Shown here piece by piece: positions 22,031-33,080 of a DNA stretch of 64,000 nucleotides. The position numbers and the translations under genes were made by a program. The stretch's first letter is position 1. Each line of letters opens with the position of its first letter. Under the pieces are notes generated by a model. It worked only from the letters and a program-made list of their open reading frames with translations. It did not search any database and was not told the DNA's origin. The DNA is from Pyricularia pennisetigena (taxonomy: Eukaryota; Ascomycota; Sordariomycetes; Magnaporthales; Pyriculariaceae), in NCBI RefSeq assembly GCF_004337985.1, contig NC_043741.1, forward strand, positions 5,853,445-5,917,444, given 5' to 3'.

Positions 22031-22258
22031 ATGTCTGGTCAACTAGCCATGCCGGCGCCCATCTCGCCCGGCCGAAGCAGCCTGCAGATTATCACCCCCA
22101 GCGATTTGTACGCCAGCTTGACCGAAAACATCTCAGCAAAGCCGCCATCATTCCTCGCTGTGAGGGAGCACGACTTTGTTGTTCCGGCACCTCCCCCACC
22201 AAGCCCCATCAGCTTCCGAGTGCACCCAGATCAACGACCTAAGCCTCCGCGCTCATGA
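22031..22258 (+). CDS. Small Pro/Ser-rich protein, 75 residues, unknown
   Basis: The ATG at 22031 follows a likely leader intron and a favourable CAACATG context. The protein begins MSGQLAMPAPISPGRSSL, continues with IITPSDLYASLTENISAKPPSFLAVREHDFVV, and ends in a Pro-rich tail. I recognise no domain. Reasons to believe it: a long C/A-rich leader typical of expressed fungal genes, the splice signals placed directly before the ATG, and amino-acid content that is not low-complexity in the first 50 residues. It may be a short regulatory or stress protein, but that is a guess. It is followed at 22304-22318 by an A-rich stretch. Confidence 0.55.
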   Translation: MSGQLAMPAPISPGRSSLQIITPSDLYASLTENISAKPPSFLAVREHDFVVPAPPPPSPISFRVHPDQRPKPPRS

Positions 22259-23336
22259 TAATGTCGCCTTCGGACTGACAAACACAAAGCTCAACTACAC
22301 AAAACAAGAAAAAAAAAAAAGACTTAATCGGCGAGCAACGAAGTCGACTTTGCAAGGGATTTTACCATGTGAGGGAGGCAAGGTTACGCCAAGGGATGTA
22401 AAAAAAGGAAACACAGGACTAGATCGGTTCCCCAAAAAGACTCCGGGAGCGTTGCGTTTTTTTCTCTTTCTATTTTAATCGATTTTCCTTTGTCGTTTCT
22501 TTTCTGTCCCATTCAGGGCCCCAAGAGGTGCATCCTTCATGCGCATTGTGACGAGGATATCGTATTTAGACTCTGGCATCGCATTCCTGGTGGTGGAATG
22601 TGGGTCGTAATAGACAAGTCGGAATGGCAAAGAAAAGTTCTATTATGATAGGTTGCGTGTTATGTTGATTAGGCAGTCCAGTCCCTAACCGACATAGTAC
22701 GATCGGAACAATCCCATCGGTGCTACTCCATACAGTCAGTAATTAGCAGAGTGTTTGACTCAGGCGACCCGAGTTTACCCAGCAACAGAGGAATCCAGCC
22801 CCATCACTTCGTCATACTGGCCCAAACCCTTGTTAGAGAAACATTTCCAAACTCTCGGTTGCTTTTTCGGTGGAAATGAGAGAAGGGCAAGGCAGGGCCC
22901 CAGTGGGGTGTCTCGGGGGTCGCACAGGGGGTGATTGTGAACTTGAACCAGACTCAATTGATGATTGAACGCCGAAAGCGCGGGTTGACGTGAAAAAAAG
23001 GTCCACTCGTGGCGTGTGCACGGCCGACCGTTGTGGTCGCCGCGCCAACACGAACGCCGAAAAACGCGGTCTTGTTTCCCCACAACGCGTGTTGACGCGT
23101 CTAGCAGAAACCACTTTAACTCACATCCACTTGCTGCTCTTTGCCTTGGTCCTTCCTTGAACTCTACGACATGAACTTTTGTATCTGGACTTTCCTCGTC
23201 CATTATTTGCAAATTGGAGCAGTTTCGAACCAAAAAAAAAAAAGTGCAAACACAATCAGGATCGACTTGCTTCCGGTTCATTGTACCCTTCTATACTGCC
23301 TTCTATACTTATACTGCTGATAGCCCCGACTTTAAG
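22259..23336. other. Intergenic region with the CDT1 promoter
   Basis: About 1.1 kb that holds the 3' flank of the small gene and the promoter of CDT1. Two MluI-type cell-cycle boxes lie at 23085-23100 (separate entry). Several GCG-containing words (for example AACGCGG near 23063) cluster in the same 150 bp. No gene is visible. Confidence 0.6.
23085..23100 (+). promoter_or_regulatory. Paired MCB elements (ACGCGT) upstream of CDT1
   Basis: ACGCGT occurs at 23085-23090 and again at 23095-23100, with starts exactly 10 bp apart, one helical turn. ACGCGT is the binding site of the MBF factor (Mbp1 or Res with Swi6 or Cdc10), which drives G1/S genes; cdt1 is an established MBF target in fission yeast. 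The pair lies about 240 bp before the CDT1 ATG, a normal distance. Confidence 0.7.
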
Positions 23337-24752
23337 ATGCCGGGAGTAATTAAAAGGCAGACGCGATCCTCAAAGGTCGTTCCTGCAACATCGAAGCGCG
23401 GAGCCTCGATCATCAACAGCTTCGCTCGTGTTAGCAAACCTCAGACTCCCGGCAAGATCATTGGCGACAAGGCGCTTTCTACTCCACCTGCAAAGACCGA
23501 GACTATAAGGATAGATATTGTTGTGTCGTCCAAAAAGCGCAAGGCAGTTGCCGTGGACGAGAATGCTCCTCCAGTCAAGGAGGTTCTACCAAGCACAACC
23601 ACCGCAGCGGCACCTCGCTCAACAAAGCGTGCCTGCAGACGCCAGCTTGACAGCATCCAGAACAACCAGCAAACGTCTCCAACAGCCCGGGCAGTGGCCA
23701 CTCAAGAAGATGCCGACCTGTGTGGAGCACAGCCACTTCTCGAGCGCCTACAACTTCAAGCAACACCTTCCAAGGAGACCACATCACCCTCAGATGCACT
23801 ACCCAGGCCCTTGACGGATATTATCAACTTGCATACATCCTTTACCAAGGCTCTCGCCGTTCATCACGTGCACAACGGATCAAATGTTCCCATCGACACT
23901 CGTACACTATGCCCAAGCATCACGCTGTCATGGGGCAAGCGCAATGTTGTCGTTGACGACCTGCGGCGGTGTATCGGCATCCTCAATGCACGCCCCTCGA
24001 CCGGCATCAAGTCGCCGTTTTACCTGTCCGACTATGGCCGAGGAAAGGTCTGCATCGAGCTCCGACCCGAGGCCCCAGCCATCTTAAACGAGGCTCAACT
24101 CAACCGCGATTTTGAGAGCAATCTCAAGAGCCTCTGGACCAAGAAGAAGGAGTCGGAATCCGCGACCGACGTCAAGCGGTTTTTGGCAGGTCTTCCTCTG
24201 GCACCCATCACTGTCTGCGAGTCGTTGGTCCGCGGCTCGGCCGCACTTGCCAAAGGCCAAAGAACACTCGAAGAGTTCAAGCATGGCATCGTCATCAAGA
24301 AGAAGCAGGAGGCTGAGCGCAAGGCCCAGGTGGCCGCGCCGGCCAACGTCGAGGTGGCCAAGATGAGCTTGATCGACCGCATCCGCTACAAGGAGATGCT
24401 CAGCTCTCAACAAAACAACAGCCCCAGGCCCGAGGATCTGCAGCGCCGAGCAGCCCTCCAACGAGCCGTCGACATTGCGGATGTTATTTCCATGCTCAGC
24501 ACCGCCACGGCTCTCGGGCAGAAGCGTCTGGCTTTCACCATGCCGGCACTGCTGACAAAGCTCAAGGACTCTCTACGTGTGCCAATCTCTCGCGAGGAGG
24601 GTGCGAGCTGCATCAAGATGTTGGCCTCTGAGATTGCACCACAGTGGATCAAGGTTGTTACTATTGGCGGGAGGGAAAATGTTGTTGTATTGCCCGACTT
24701 TGCATTGAGCAAGGCAGCCATCCAAGGTCGGGTTGACTCTTTATTGAAGTAA
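23337..24752 (+). CDS. CDT1: DNA replication licensing factor Cdt1
   Basis: This is a single exon of 471 residues; the first in-frame ATG is at 23337 (AAGATGC). The N-terminal 150 residues are basic and disordered and include a possible PIP-like segment, SIINSFARV, after the start. The central part (from about residue 153, PRPLTDIINLHTSFTKAL) fits the Cdt1 geminin-binding-like winged helix. The C-terminus (from about residue 343, MSLIDRIRYKEM to VVLPDFALSKAAI) fits the MCM-binding winged helix. Cdt1 works with ORC and Cdc6 to load MCM2-7 at origins in G1. The assignment is by motif pattern and domain order, and fungal Cdt1 is divergent, so I am fairly but not fully sure. Paired MCB sites upstream support it. 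Confidence 0.85.
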   Translation: MPGVIKRQTRSSKVVPATSKRGASIINSFARVSKPQTPGKIIGDKALSTPPAKTETIRIDIVVSSKKRKAVAVDENAPPVKEVLPSTTTAAAPRSTKRACRRQLDSIQNNQQTSPTARAVATQEDADLCGAQPLLERLQLQATPSKETTSPSDALPRPLTDIINLHTSFTKALAVHHVHNGSNVPIDTRTLCPSITLSWGKRNVVVDDLRRCIGILNARPSTGIKSPFYLSDYGRGKVCIELRPEAPAILNEAQLNRDFESNLKSLWTKKKESESATDVKRFLAGLPLAPITVCESLVRGSAALAKGQRTLEEFKHGIVIKKKQEAERKAQVAAPANVEVAKMSLIDRIRYKEMLSSQQNNSPRPEDLQRRAALQRAVDIADVISMLSTATALGQKRLAFTMPALLTKLKDSLRVPISREEGASCIKMLASEIAPQWIKVVTIGGRENVVVLPDFALSKAAIQGRVDSLLK

Positions 24753-25118
24753 AACCAAAATCATGTCGGGGACTCTGACGGAGGATTTCTTTTGTTCTTA
24801 ACGCATCAGCATATCATTGTTTGGTGTTTGGGTAACAGGCCAGCAAGCGCTGCGAAAGGCCATGAATAAAAAACAGTTAATTGTAATATTTTTGATCATG
24901 TCCCCAACAAGTCGACGGTCTAGGTGTACAAGCTCAGTGAAGGTACTTTGCGTGACTGAAAAGCTTTCGGCTACGTCAAGTCTAAACCAGCTTCAAGTTT
25001 ACTAAATTGTGCTTGTCGATGACATGCTTTCTCACACAGATTGATGCAAACATTGGCTCGCATCTTGCCGTTTATTTAATACAACTAACTACCAAACTAG
25101 AGCCAAACAACGCCAGCC
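24753..25118. other. Tail-to-tail spacer between CDT1 and amidohydrolase
   Basis: This 366-bp spacer holds only the two 3' flanks. An AATAAA-like word (24864-24870) is a possible CDT1 poly-A signal. Confidence 0.6.
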
Positions 25119-26235
25119 CTAGATGTCAATCCCGTATGCCTTGACAGCAGTCCCGGACCAGATCATCTTTTGGTCTTCCTCTGACAGGCTAGCCATGCGG
25201 CAGAGGCGGTCGATAACCGCCCTCCACTTCTTCCAAGCCCCACCGCCGTCCGCCTGGTCCACGCCGACGGTGCACACGGGCCAGTCGCTAGCAAACATGA
25301 GCCTCGATGGCCCAAAGGCGGCCAGGACGACGGCGAGCCAGGGCTGGACTGCCTCAAAGATCTCCTCCACGGACCGTTGTCGTAGGGCCTCGGGCATCTC
25401 GGAGAACAGACCGCTCAGCTTCATGTAGACGCGGTCACACTTTCCCAGGGTGAACATGGCCGCACGCCATGCGATGAAGCTGGGATCGGCCTGGTTGATG
25501 ATCTCTAGGTTTGGTTTGCAGAAGTGGTCTGTACAGCGCGGTTGTGTTAGCCGGTCTTTGTTATTAGTGATGAGATATTTTGTGTCGGAAGGACTTGGCC
25601 TTACTGATGATGAATTTAACTTTGTCGTCCTCGTTCGCAACACCGTCATGAGCTTGGTCGATCATGGATACGAGCTCGTCTAGCTGCTGCCTTCCCCGAC
25701 GATGCTGGTCCACGCCGGCATCAAAAACAAACCCCTTTTGGCCCAGAAGCCTCATGGACTCGACAAACTCCTCCGTCAACCCCGACCCGGCCGGCTTGTC
25801 CTGCAGCAGGTAGCGGAAACCCTTGACCTTGGCCCAGGTGGCAGGGCCAGCCACCTTCTCGGCCTGCTCCAGGTACTCCTCGACCTTTGCCGCACCAAGG
25901 TTCATGGGTGCCCAGGGGACTATTCCCAGACACAGCGGCGCATCCTCTGGGCTGTGGCCCTCGCCGTCCCGAGGCTTGCCGTCAGCGATGCGAGCCAGCC
26001 ACTCGACCTCCATCAACGGGAATTTCCAGTCCCGGCCTTCATCGTTGAGCCGGTCCGTCTCGAGAAAGACGAAGCCCTTCAGGTTGGAGGGGGAGCCGGT
26101 CGCTGCGCGGTACTCGGCCAGCGAGTGGCGCTTGCCGAGCGGGTTGTCCGGCGTGTACCACTTGAAGGTTTCGAGCTCGGCATCTGGGTAGAGGTGGATG
26201 TGGGAATCCACGGTGGGAAAGTCTGAGGTTATCAT
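25119..26235 (-). CDS. Amidohydrolase 2 family metal-dependent hydrolase (TIM barrel)
   Basis: Two exons (26235-25605 and 25528-25119) flank a 76-nt phase-1 intron with a GCTAAC branch site; the product is 346 residues. The start gives TVDSHIHLYPDAEL, with the first metal-binding HxH at residues 12 and 14. The splice restores KFIINHFCKPNLE, which in this family (COG3618) supplies a further metal-site histidine. RLMFASDWPVCTV carries the late catalytic Asp (SDWPV). Relatives include lactonases of sugar-acid catabolism and 2-pyrone-4,6-dicarboxylate hydrolase, so a cytosolic lactone or amide hydrolase is likely. The substrate cannot be read from sequence, and no sugar-pathway genes lie beside it. 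Confidence 0.92.
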
Positions 26236-27105
26236 GTCGGGCTGGTTTTCAGGAAGCGAGGACCCCTGGAAAGTGCTGGTGTCTGTGATAGGCCAAACGC
26301 CTTGGAATTCGTATGTTTTTCAACTATCAAAAAGTTCGTCTCAAAGTTGACAACCATAAAAAAATCATGTATCTTCCCTAACTTGGGACGGTTCCCAATA
26401 TTGCAATATGCTCAATTGACTTTACGCTTCACCAACTGGTCTGAAATCAAGAGTTGGCATGAAATCCGATGCAGATGAGTTGAAAGGGGCATCTTTGGGG
26501 TGTCGTCGGATCTTTGCCCGACGGGTCATGGATGAGTTGCGCCCCCCCAGTCTTCATGACTCCCCTCCCGTATGTACCAAATACGTGCCTGCCCCCCGAT
26601 TGACGGGTATTATCATTCGATTGACCACCATTGGTGCTGCAGGCGGTTCAGTGTCAGAAGGAGTAACCTGTCCCAGCACGAAGCGGGGCGGTGCCTGCCA
26701 GTTTCACGTCATTGCGTTTGTACGAGCGACGATTATGGTTGAACCCCGCTCTACAATTCGACCTCGCATTATAGTGAAGGGACCTGACCCTCTTGCCAGT
26801 TTGATGGGTGCAGCGCCGATGGCGGAGTACCGACGGCACACGCGAAATGGGAACTGGGTGGAGTTGGGCTGGGTTTCAAAGCAGCCGGCCGTGGGTCTTT
26901 CTAAAATGCCCGACGGTTAAATCCTCATCCCGCAGTAGACAGATACCGTAGACGTAGCTTGGCTTCACACACAACAAGCAGGATCGCATGTTAGCTACGC
27001 TTTATTAACCAACATGTCCAACACTGATAGATTACGTATTCAAACTTGCGTTTGACTACCAACATCCTCAATATTTCATCATATCAGTCTCAACCACAAC
27101 CAACT
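26236..27105. other. Intergenic region
   Basis: This is the promoter side of the leftward amidohydrolase and the 3' flank of the DUF3176 gene. An open frame of 153 codons (26459-26920) is present but has no domain, splice partner or codon bias. Nothing further is seen. Confidence 0.5.
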
Positions 27106-29204
27106 TTACGTTTCGGGCATGCCAGCGCGGACAAACCCGTCCCTCCACTTCAAGACGCATTCCTTCTTCGCCAAGGTCTTCATCCCCGCACGGGTGCTCT
27201 TCGCTGCCTCGACCCGGCTGCTTCCCTCAAACCCCTGGACATTGCCCAGCAGTAGTGCGACTGAACTGTTTTTGTACCTGGGCATGTTTGTCGACGCATC
27301 CAAGCCTGCCGACTTCCTCTCCCGCGCGTCGTGACGCGAGACCTGATGGACCGTGACGAGGAGCAGGATCGTGGCGAAAACGACCAATGTCGGCAGGTAC
27401 ACGAAAAATCCCCAGGACACGGTGTAAAAGGCCGCTTGCTCCATGGCGACGCCGCGGACGAAGCGACTCTGTGCTTGCTGTACGGAGTTGCCGCTGCCAC
27501 CGCGACGAAGCCGCTCAGTCATGCTGCGCGCCAGTCTTCTGGACAGCATTGACGTGTCCTCCGTGGCGAGCACAGTCCTTGCCACGCCACGGGCGCCAGG
27601 GTCGAAGGAGTCGACTGGCTGCGGCTCTTCCAGGTTGGCTGTGAAAACCTCGCTGGAGAGAATCTCCCTGGCCTTCAAAAAGTCTCCGAGGCCGACCATC
27701 ATCTCAACGGGCTCGAGGCCTTGTCGCCACTCTTCAGGACCCCGCGACACCTTCCCGCCGGCTTCAAAGCCCATGGTCTGATCGTCCTCGAGCGAGTTGG
27801 TCATGTTGGGCATGAAGCGCCACATAACCTGTGCTTGCCCTCTGGCGTTGTCGAAATCTGGTCCGGGAGGTCCTCGAAGTGGATAAACGACCGAGGCGCT
27901 CACAAGCATCCTGTTCTTAATTACAGAGATGTTGCCGTAGTAGTAGGCGGCGAATGACAGCGTGCACTCGGTGACCTCCCAGGACGAGTTCCGGTCGGTC
28001 TGACGCTTCCAAACTGCGTAACGCGCAAGTTGGGCGTCTCGGCTGTTCAGTTGGGTGGCGCTCACCGCGTTAAGCACTGTCGATCGAAGGTTACCTTGGT
28101 CCAAGAAGGTCTTTGTTTGAATAGTGAGGTTTCCTGGAGTTTCATAGCTGCACTGAAACTGACCATCACTACCAGGAGTAGAGCAGTCTTCGGTCGTCAG
28201 GTGAGTCACGTTGCTGCAGCTGGACCGTACGCCGAGGAACGGGTAGCTGCCCGGCCAGTTGCAGTTGGATGTAGTGCAAACATATCCCAAGCTTGTTGAT
28301 GTCGAAGTGAAGACGCCATTGAGGACTGCTCCATACATGGAAGCGTCAGGGTTGACAGCTGAAAGGTGATGTCCCAGCAGGTGGTTAGTCATTAATGATG
28401 GCTAAGTGTCTTTTGAAACTCTTATCGACACGAAACAGTAAAAGAGAGAGAGAGGGANNAAAAAAAAAAACTCACTAGACTGTTGGCCCCTGACGCTTGC
28501 ACCCGAGTCGTACACTGTGGCGTTGGAAAACAGAGCAACACCCTTCGATGACACACCCGACTGGCTGGTAATGTTAATTGCCTGCTGCGAGAAAGGATCG
28601 GCAAGCAGGGCAAGAATAGTAATGACGGAACCAAGGACGGCAACTGAGCTTCGAGTACTGCCGTTCCACAGCAAGGACAAGGCGCCGGCTGGCCCGCGGG
28701 TGGCGCCGTCGAAGACCTCAAGATCCACGAGTCTTCGGGGCCTCCCCTGTTCAAAATGAAGCCACTTGAGTTGTCCGATGCTATTGGCGACTGGCACAAG
28801 CAGCGCCGCCTTGGAAAGTGTTGACAGCAGCGAAACGAAGGTGTTGGGCGTCAGGATCACGGGCCACTCGTCTACCTTCCGCCCCTGGATTAGGACAAGG
28901 ATAACCACGAGCCCGATGACGCACAAGAGACTAAACACTAGCGAGACGGTCTCGATGAGCCAACCGTCCTGGGTCATATAGGCCCACTTGCTGGGAGGCT
29001 CAGGCGGGGTGATGATGGTGCTGGCCGTTGAGTCGGATCGGATTGCATGAGTGGTAGGCTTGTAGTCTCCATATGCAAAAGACTGCTGATACCGGCATTG
29101 ATCTTGGTTCGGCTGAAATTGGAAAGTATCCAGATTGGTTGGTGCACGACTCTCGGAGTGCTGTGCTACTGCAGTACTGTCCGCCCGGGATCTGTACTGG
29201 TTGA

Positions 29205-29235
<31 letters not shown>

Positions 29236-29619
29236 ACGTTGACTGTCATGATCATCAGCTTGCTGCATCCTCCTCGCCGCCCTCTTTTCGCACACAACAT
29301 ACCCATTATCGAGCGAAGTTCTGGGTGAAATTTGCGGGCTGTCCCTGCGCGCAGCCGCTGACGGGCTGGGCGCCTGTATTGGCACCTGAAAATGGACGGG
29401 CTCCGGGAACCGAGAACGACTTGCATCGCGAACCAAGTCGATACTGTTTGTACGGCTCAGCGCACCCGGCTGGTCGCTGGAGAAGCACAAGACGATAACC
29501 ATTAACACCTGCATATGTCAATTCTGACGATAATCAAATTGATTTACTCACATTGGAAAGACGACCGAGGCCGGGGACACCGGCGAGACTAGGTCATCTT
29601 CTTCTTTGCGGTGCGACAT
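27106..29619 (-). CDS. DUF3176-family multi-pass membrane protein
   Basis: Three exons (29619-29552, 29476-28476, 28358-27106) give 773 residues; the introns are in phase 2 and phase 1. Residues 1-160 are soluble and disordered, with a poly-Gln run from a (TTG)10 tract. Then come the DUF3176 signatures: a membrane helix SLVFSLLCVIGLVVILVLI, WPVILTPNTFVSLLSTLSKAALLVPVA, GQLKWLHFE and VAVLGSVITILALLADPFSQQ. A long lumenal or outside part with paired Cys (CTTSNC) follows, and a last helix (YLPTLVVFATILLLVT) lies near the C-terminus. The family is widespread in Pezizomycotina and its role is unknown. Intron 2 contains an assembly gap (NN at 28458-28459), so its true length is uncertain, but both splice sites are readable. 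Confidence 0.9.
28458..28459. other. Assembly gap (NN)
   Basis: Two undetermined bases lie inside intron 2 of the DUF3176 gene, between an AG-repeat (28444-28457) and an A-run (28460-28470). The sequence here was probably hard to read; real length may differ. Confidence 0.99.
29206..29235. repeat. (TTG)10 microsatellite encoding poly-Gln
   Basis: Ten perfect TTG units; on the coding minus strand they read CAA and encode most of the Gln run in the DUF3176 protein. Length may vary between isolates. Confidence 0.95.
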
Positions 29620-32198
29620 GGCGCTCGGATCCGAAGTCAACGGACCGCACCAGCGAGCGCACAAGTCCCATTCTCTCCCTCTAGTAAAGTCAAATTGGGG
29701 GCGTAACGCATTAAATGAGAGAAGAAAAAAAACAAAAGTGTTAAGCGGGAGGAAAATATCTGCCGGGCCAAACACGCTCAGTCCACTTTCGCTGGACCCT
29801 TTGGGGGAAGCGAGCGGGCGCCAGGGGCATTTTGATGGAGTTTTAAACAGGGTGGATATTCAAGTTCTAAAGAGACCTGACTCCGCAGAAAACGGGCTTG
29901 ACTGGGGCCAATGCTGCGAACTACAGTAAGGTTTGGGACTCTGCAACAGAAATAGTGTGGGGTTGCCATATTGAGTCCATTAACCGCGTCGTGAACCCTG
30001 GCCCAGCCCGTCTTTCAAAACGAAGATCGTCCGTTCAGAGTGTCCGTGAGCCATAAGTTTTTTGCTGTGTGTTTAAAAAAAGAACGGAACACGCAAGCGG
30101 AGCGTGAGCCATTGTCTTTCTTTCTCTCTCTTGGAAGGGTGTTCCATAGAAATTGTGACCACTCGATGCCCCGGCAGGACTGGCCATGGTTTTGGAGCTC
30201 AATGGACTGTCCTTGTAAGGCTTTTTTGCTCGACCAGTTTTGATTTTTTTTTCCCCCTCTCCTTCTTTCTTTTTAGCCACCTTTGTTTAACCGGTCGATG
30301 ATACAAAAGCCGTAATAGTCTAGCAGACATGTGTGTAAAGTTTCGTACCATAGCTTGATGCCACAAACGCCGCAGAGCCTTCAAAATACGCTTCACATTA
30401 CCGTATGGTATTCTGACCGGTAAGCCTCACCGAGGTATACACTGTATGAAAAGTACTACATTGAGGTGTTTTTTTTTTCTTTTTCTTTTTTGCGCACCAG
30501 CCCCTTCGCGTTACAGACGAAACTGTAAACATGCGGGGAGTTCCTCTTTTTTCTTGTTTTCGGTCCGGGCCCCCGAGATCATCACCAACTTGACCAAGAT
30601 GCTGCCAACCTCGTGGATTTTGTTGGCCTGGTTTGTTTTTCTTTTTTTTCTTTTTTTTCTTTCTTGGGTCGGTCCAGATTTTCTCGCTTATCTTTTCTAC
30701 CTCTTTCGACCTGACTCTGGATGGCATTGCCAACACGTTGTCAGCAGACTCGCGCATATCATATCAGATGGCAGGCAGCATCGCCACTGGGGAACGGGGC
30801 GGGGGGGCAAGCATGAAGAACAAAGGAGAACAAAAGAGATGAGAAAGAAAACATAATTGGCACATACAAATAGCATATGGAACAAGTCAGTCCACAAGGA
30901 TCATCCGCCCCTCGGCATACGTACTGTACTGTACTGTACTTTCCTCTTTCTTCCTTCCTCCGTCCTGCAATGGATTTGTAGTCACGTACAAATACACTAC
31001 TTATGGTTATGCTCTTCTCTTAACTCTGAGGCCCACGTTCGTGGCGAGAACGACAGAGTTTGACTTTATCATGCAACGGCAAAATCACACACGTTAAAGC
31101 CGGTTTGGCTTACGCAGTCAAGAAGAGATGAAAAAGAGAGAGAAGAAAAAAAAAAAAACTTGTTTTGATGGTTTGTCAAGAAAAATTAATCCAACAAATA
31201 CTATGGGTATATCATCACAAGTACCAATCAATCATCTAACCGTTGCGCAGGGGAAAAAAAAAAAAGTCAAAAGTTTGATCTGGAATACTGTGCAGCAAAT
31301 CAACTATTTTGACACTTGAACCATTCATTCCCTGTCCTATTCTCCAATGTGGCAGGCCTCCCAAAGAAAGAAAATGCCCCGGAATCCTGGCTCCCGAGAG
31401 GACCACATATTACCCCCATGACAGCGTTGAGAGAGATGAAACAGTAAACTGACAAAGAACAGGAAGATAAGCGCGCTTATTATCCCCGCCAAAAGCCAGA
31501 GGTTGTCTCCTGGATACCCCTCCCACCCCGACATGCGCGCGGCAAGAGGCAAAGGCCGATCCCTCTCACAGAGAGGATCTCGGTTGCCTCGAATACAAGA
31601 AAGGTATTTTGGGGTTTGTACATTATTTGGGATCTCTCAAAAGAGATTAGATCACCAAAACAAAAACAAAAGCACAAAAAAATCGCGCGGCCTGGCATGA
31701 AGCGGCCTGGTCCGCGGGGGTCGCAGCATCGACCCAGGATGGGTTGTGGTGCAACTCGAACCAGATTTCACCAGTACAAGGCTCTCAGTGAGTTGGCGCG
31801 ACTCTCCCAAGTAGCAGCCGGGGGATGAACAATTGGGCGGCAAGACACTGACCAGCAATGTGGTCCGCGGCCCGGCTCTTGGGGTCGGCAGAAGATTAAA
31901 CTCATGAACCGTTGTATAAAGGGAATCGGTGAGATGCGATCCTGTAACAACAAAGTTTCGAATCAAGGAGGACCACTTTCTTTGCCACCGCCTATGCGGT
32001 TCAGGCTGGCGAACAAATAGGGCGAGTGCCCGGGGTCTCCTCCCCACTCTCGAATGAGTGGAGCGGTCTGTCTGCGGTTTCTTTTGAAGCGACAAAATTA
32101 AAAAGATAGCGCCACTATAGGGAACTTCTCTTGGCTGTCGTCATCGTCTATAGGTACAACACTTCTTGTCCTCACCCGAGGCAGCGGCATGGCAACTT
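29620..32198. other. Gene-free 2.6-kb stretch
   Basis: It holds the promoter of the DUF3176 gene and the 3' flank of the glycogen-binding gene. Many T-rich runs are present (30470-30490, 30630-30665), plus a perfect (GTACT)4 at 30921-30940. Open frames near 30398-30856 and 31652-32095 are driven by homopolymers or lack domains. No RNA gene was recognised. Confidence 0.5.
30921..30940. repeat. (GTACT)4 microsatellite
   Basis: Four perfect GTACT units in gene-free DNA. Confidence 0.95.
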
Positions 32199-33080
32199 CT
32201 AAGCACGGACGACCATTCCGTTGCGGCGGCTGGAGCGGCTGCTGACGTACTCGTCCTCGGAACCGGACGAGCACTCAGACTCGTTGTCGTAGCCGCAACG
32301 CGAGCCGCCGCAGTCGAGGCGGACGCGGTCGCCCTTGCGGGTGATGCCGTAGCGCTCGCACGTGCACGAGCTGCAGTCGGAGCTGGGGGTCGAGTAGCCG
32401 GACATGCTTGAGTTGGGGCTGGAGCTGTCGGAGCGGTAGTACGACGACAGGTCCGAGCCGGAGCCGACCGACGATACGGGCGAAGAGCTGCCAAAGTCGG
32501 TGACGATGTCCTCGTTGTACTCATCCTCGAAGCTGGCGTATCCGAAGCGCGAGGCGAGCTCGGCGACCTCCTCGTCGTCGTAGCTGCCATCCAGGATGTG
32601 GCGGGTGGCGTGGGGAGCCATGGGCTTGGGGGCCTTGATCTGGGAGACGGACAGGGGGCGGCCCTTGGCAACATCGCTGGAGCGCTTGGATGACGAAGAA
32701 GACGAAGACTTGGATGAGGAAGAGTGGCGGGACGAGCTCTTGGAGGAAGACGAAGACTTGGAAGACGACTTGGACGAAGAAGATGACTTGGCGACATCAA
32801 GAATGTTCAACGAGCGGCCGGTGGTGGGCTCGACGGTCGAGGCCTCACTGGGGTTGTGTGCGCAGTGGTATCCATCGATGATGTAGTAGTACCAGTAGCG
32901 CTGGCCGGACTCGAGTGTGCTACCGGGGAAGCGAAAAGTGCCCTTCCATGAGCCAGACTTGGACGAGGTCTTGTCCTTGGAAAGCGGGAGCTGGCCTTGG
33001 TAGTTGTCCCAGGAGCCGAGAAGGTGGACGGACTTGACGCCCGAAGAAACGCGGAGAGAGAAAGACAGCTGAGTCGACAT
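32199..33080 (-). CDS. AMPK-type glycogen-binding (CBM48-like) domain protein
   Basis: This is a single exon of 293 residues starting at the ATG at 33080. Residues 1-95 form a carbohydrate-binding module of the AMPK-beta type: FSLRVSSGVKSVHLLGSWDNYQG, then GSWKGTFRFPG and YWYYYIIDGYHCAHNPSE, with the conserved Trp and the closing IIDG-type strand. A long Ser/Lys-Ser tract (about residues 98-135) follows. The rest is acidic and Ser-rich, with paired cysteines (CSSCTC) near the C-terminus that might bind a metal or form disulfides. There is no kinase-complex domain, so it is not an AMPK beta subunit. It may target glycogen or starch-like glucans in the cytosol. Function is unproven. Confidence 0.87.
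   Translation of the reverse strand: MSTQLSFSLRVSSGVKSVHLLGSWDNYQGQLPLSKDKTSSKSGSWKGTFRFPGSTLESGQRYWYYYIIDGYHCAHNPSEASTVEPTTGRSLNILDVAKSSSSSKSSSKSSSSSKSSSRHSSSSKSSSSSSSKRSSDVAKGRPLSVSQIKAPKPMAPHATRHILDGSYDDEEVAELASRFGYASFEDEYNEDIVTDFGSSSPVSSVGSGSDLSSYYRSDSSSPNSSMSGYSTPSSDCSSCTCERYGITRKGDRVRLDCGGSRCGYDNESECSSGSEDEYVSSRSSRRNGMVVRA

Noticed and set aside
26459..26920. 153-codon frame upstream of the amidohydrolase
   Set aside because: No domain, no leader features and no homologous phrase I recognise.
32141..32800. 219-codon Arg/Ser/Pro frame
   Set aside because: It is a frame-shifted shadow of the Ser-rich part of the glycogen-binding protein on the same strand.
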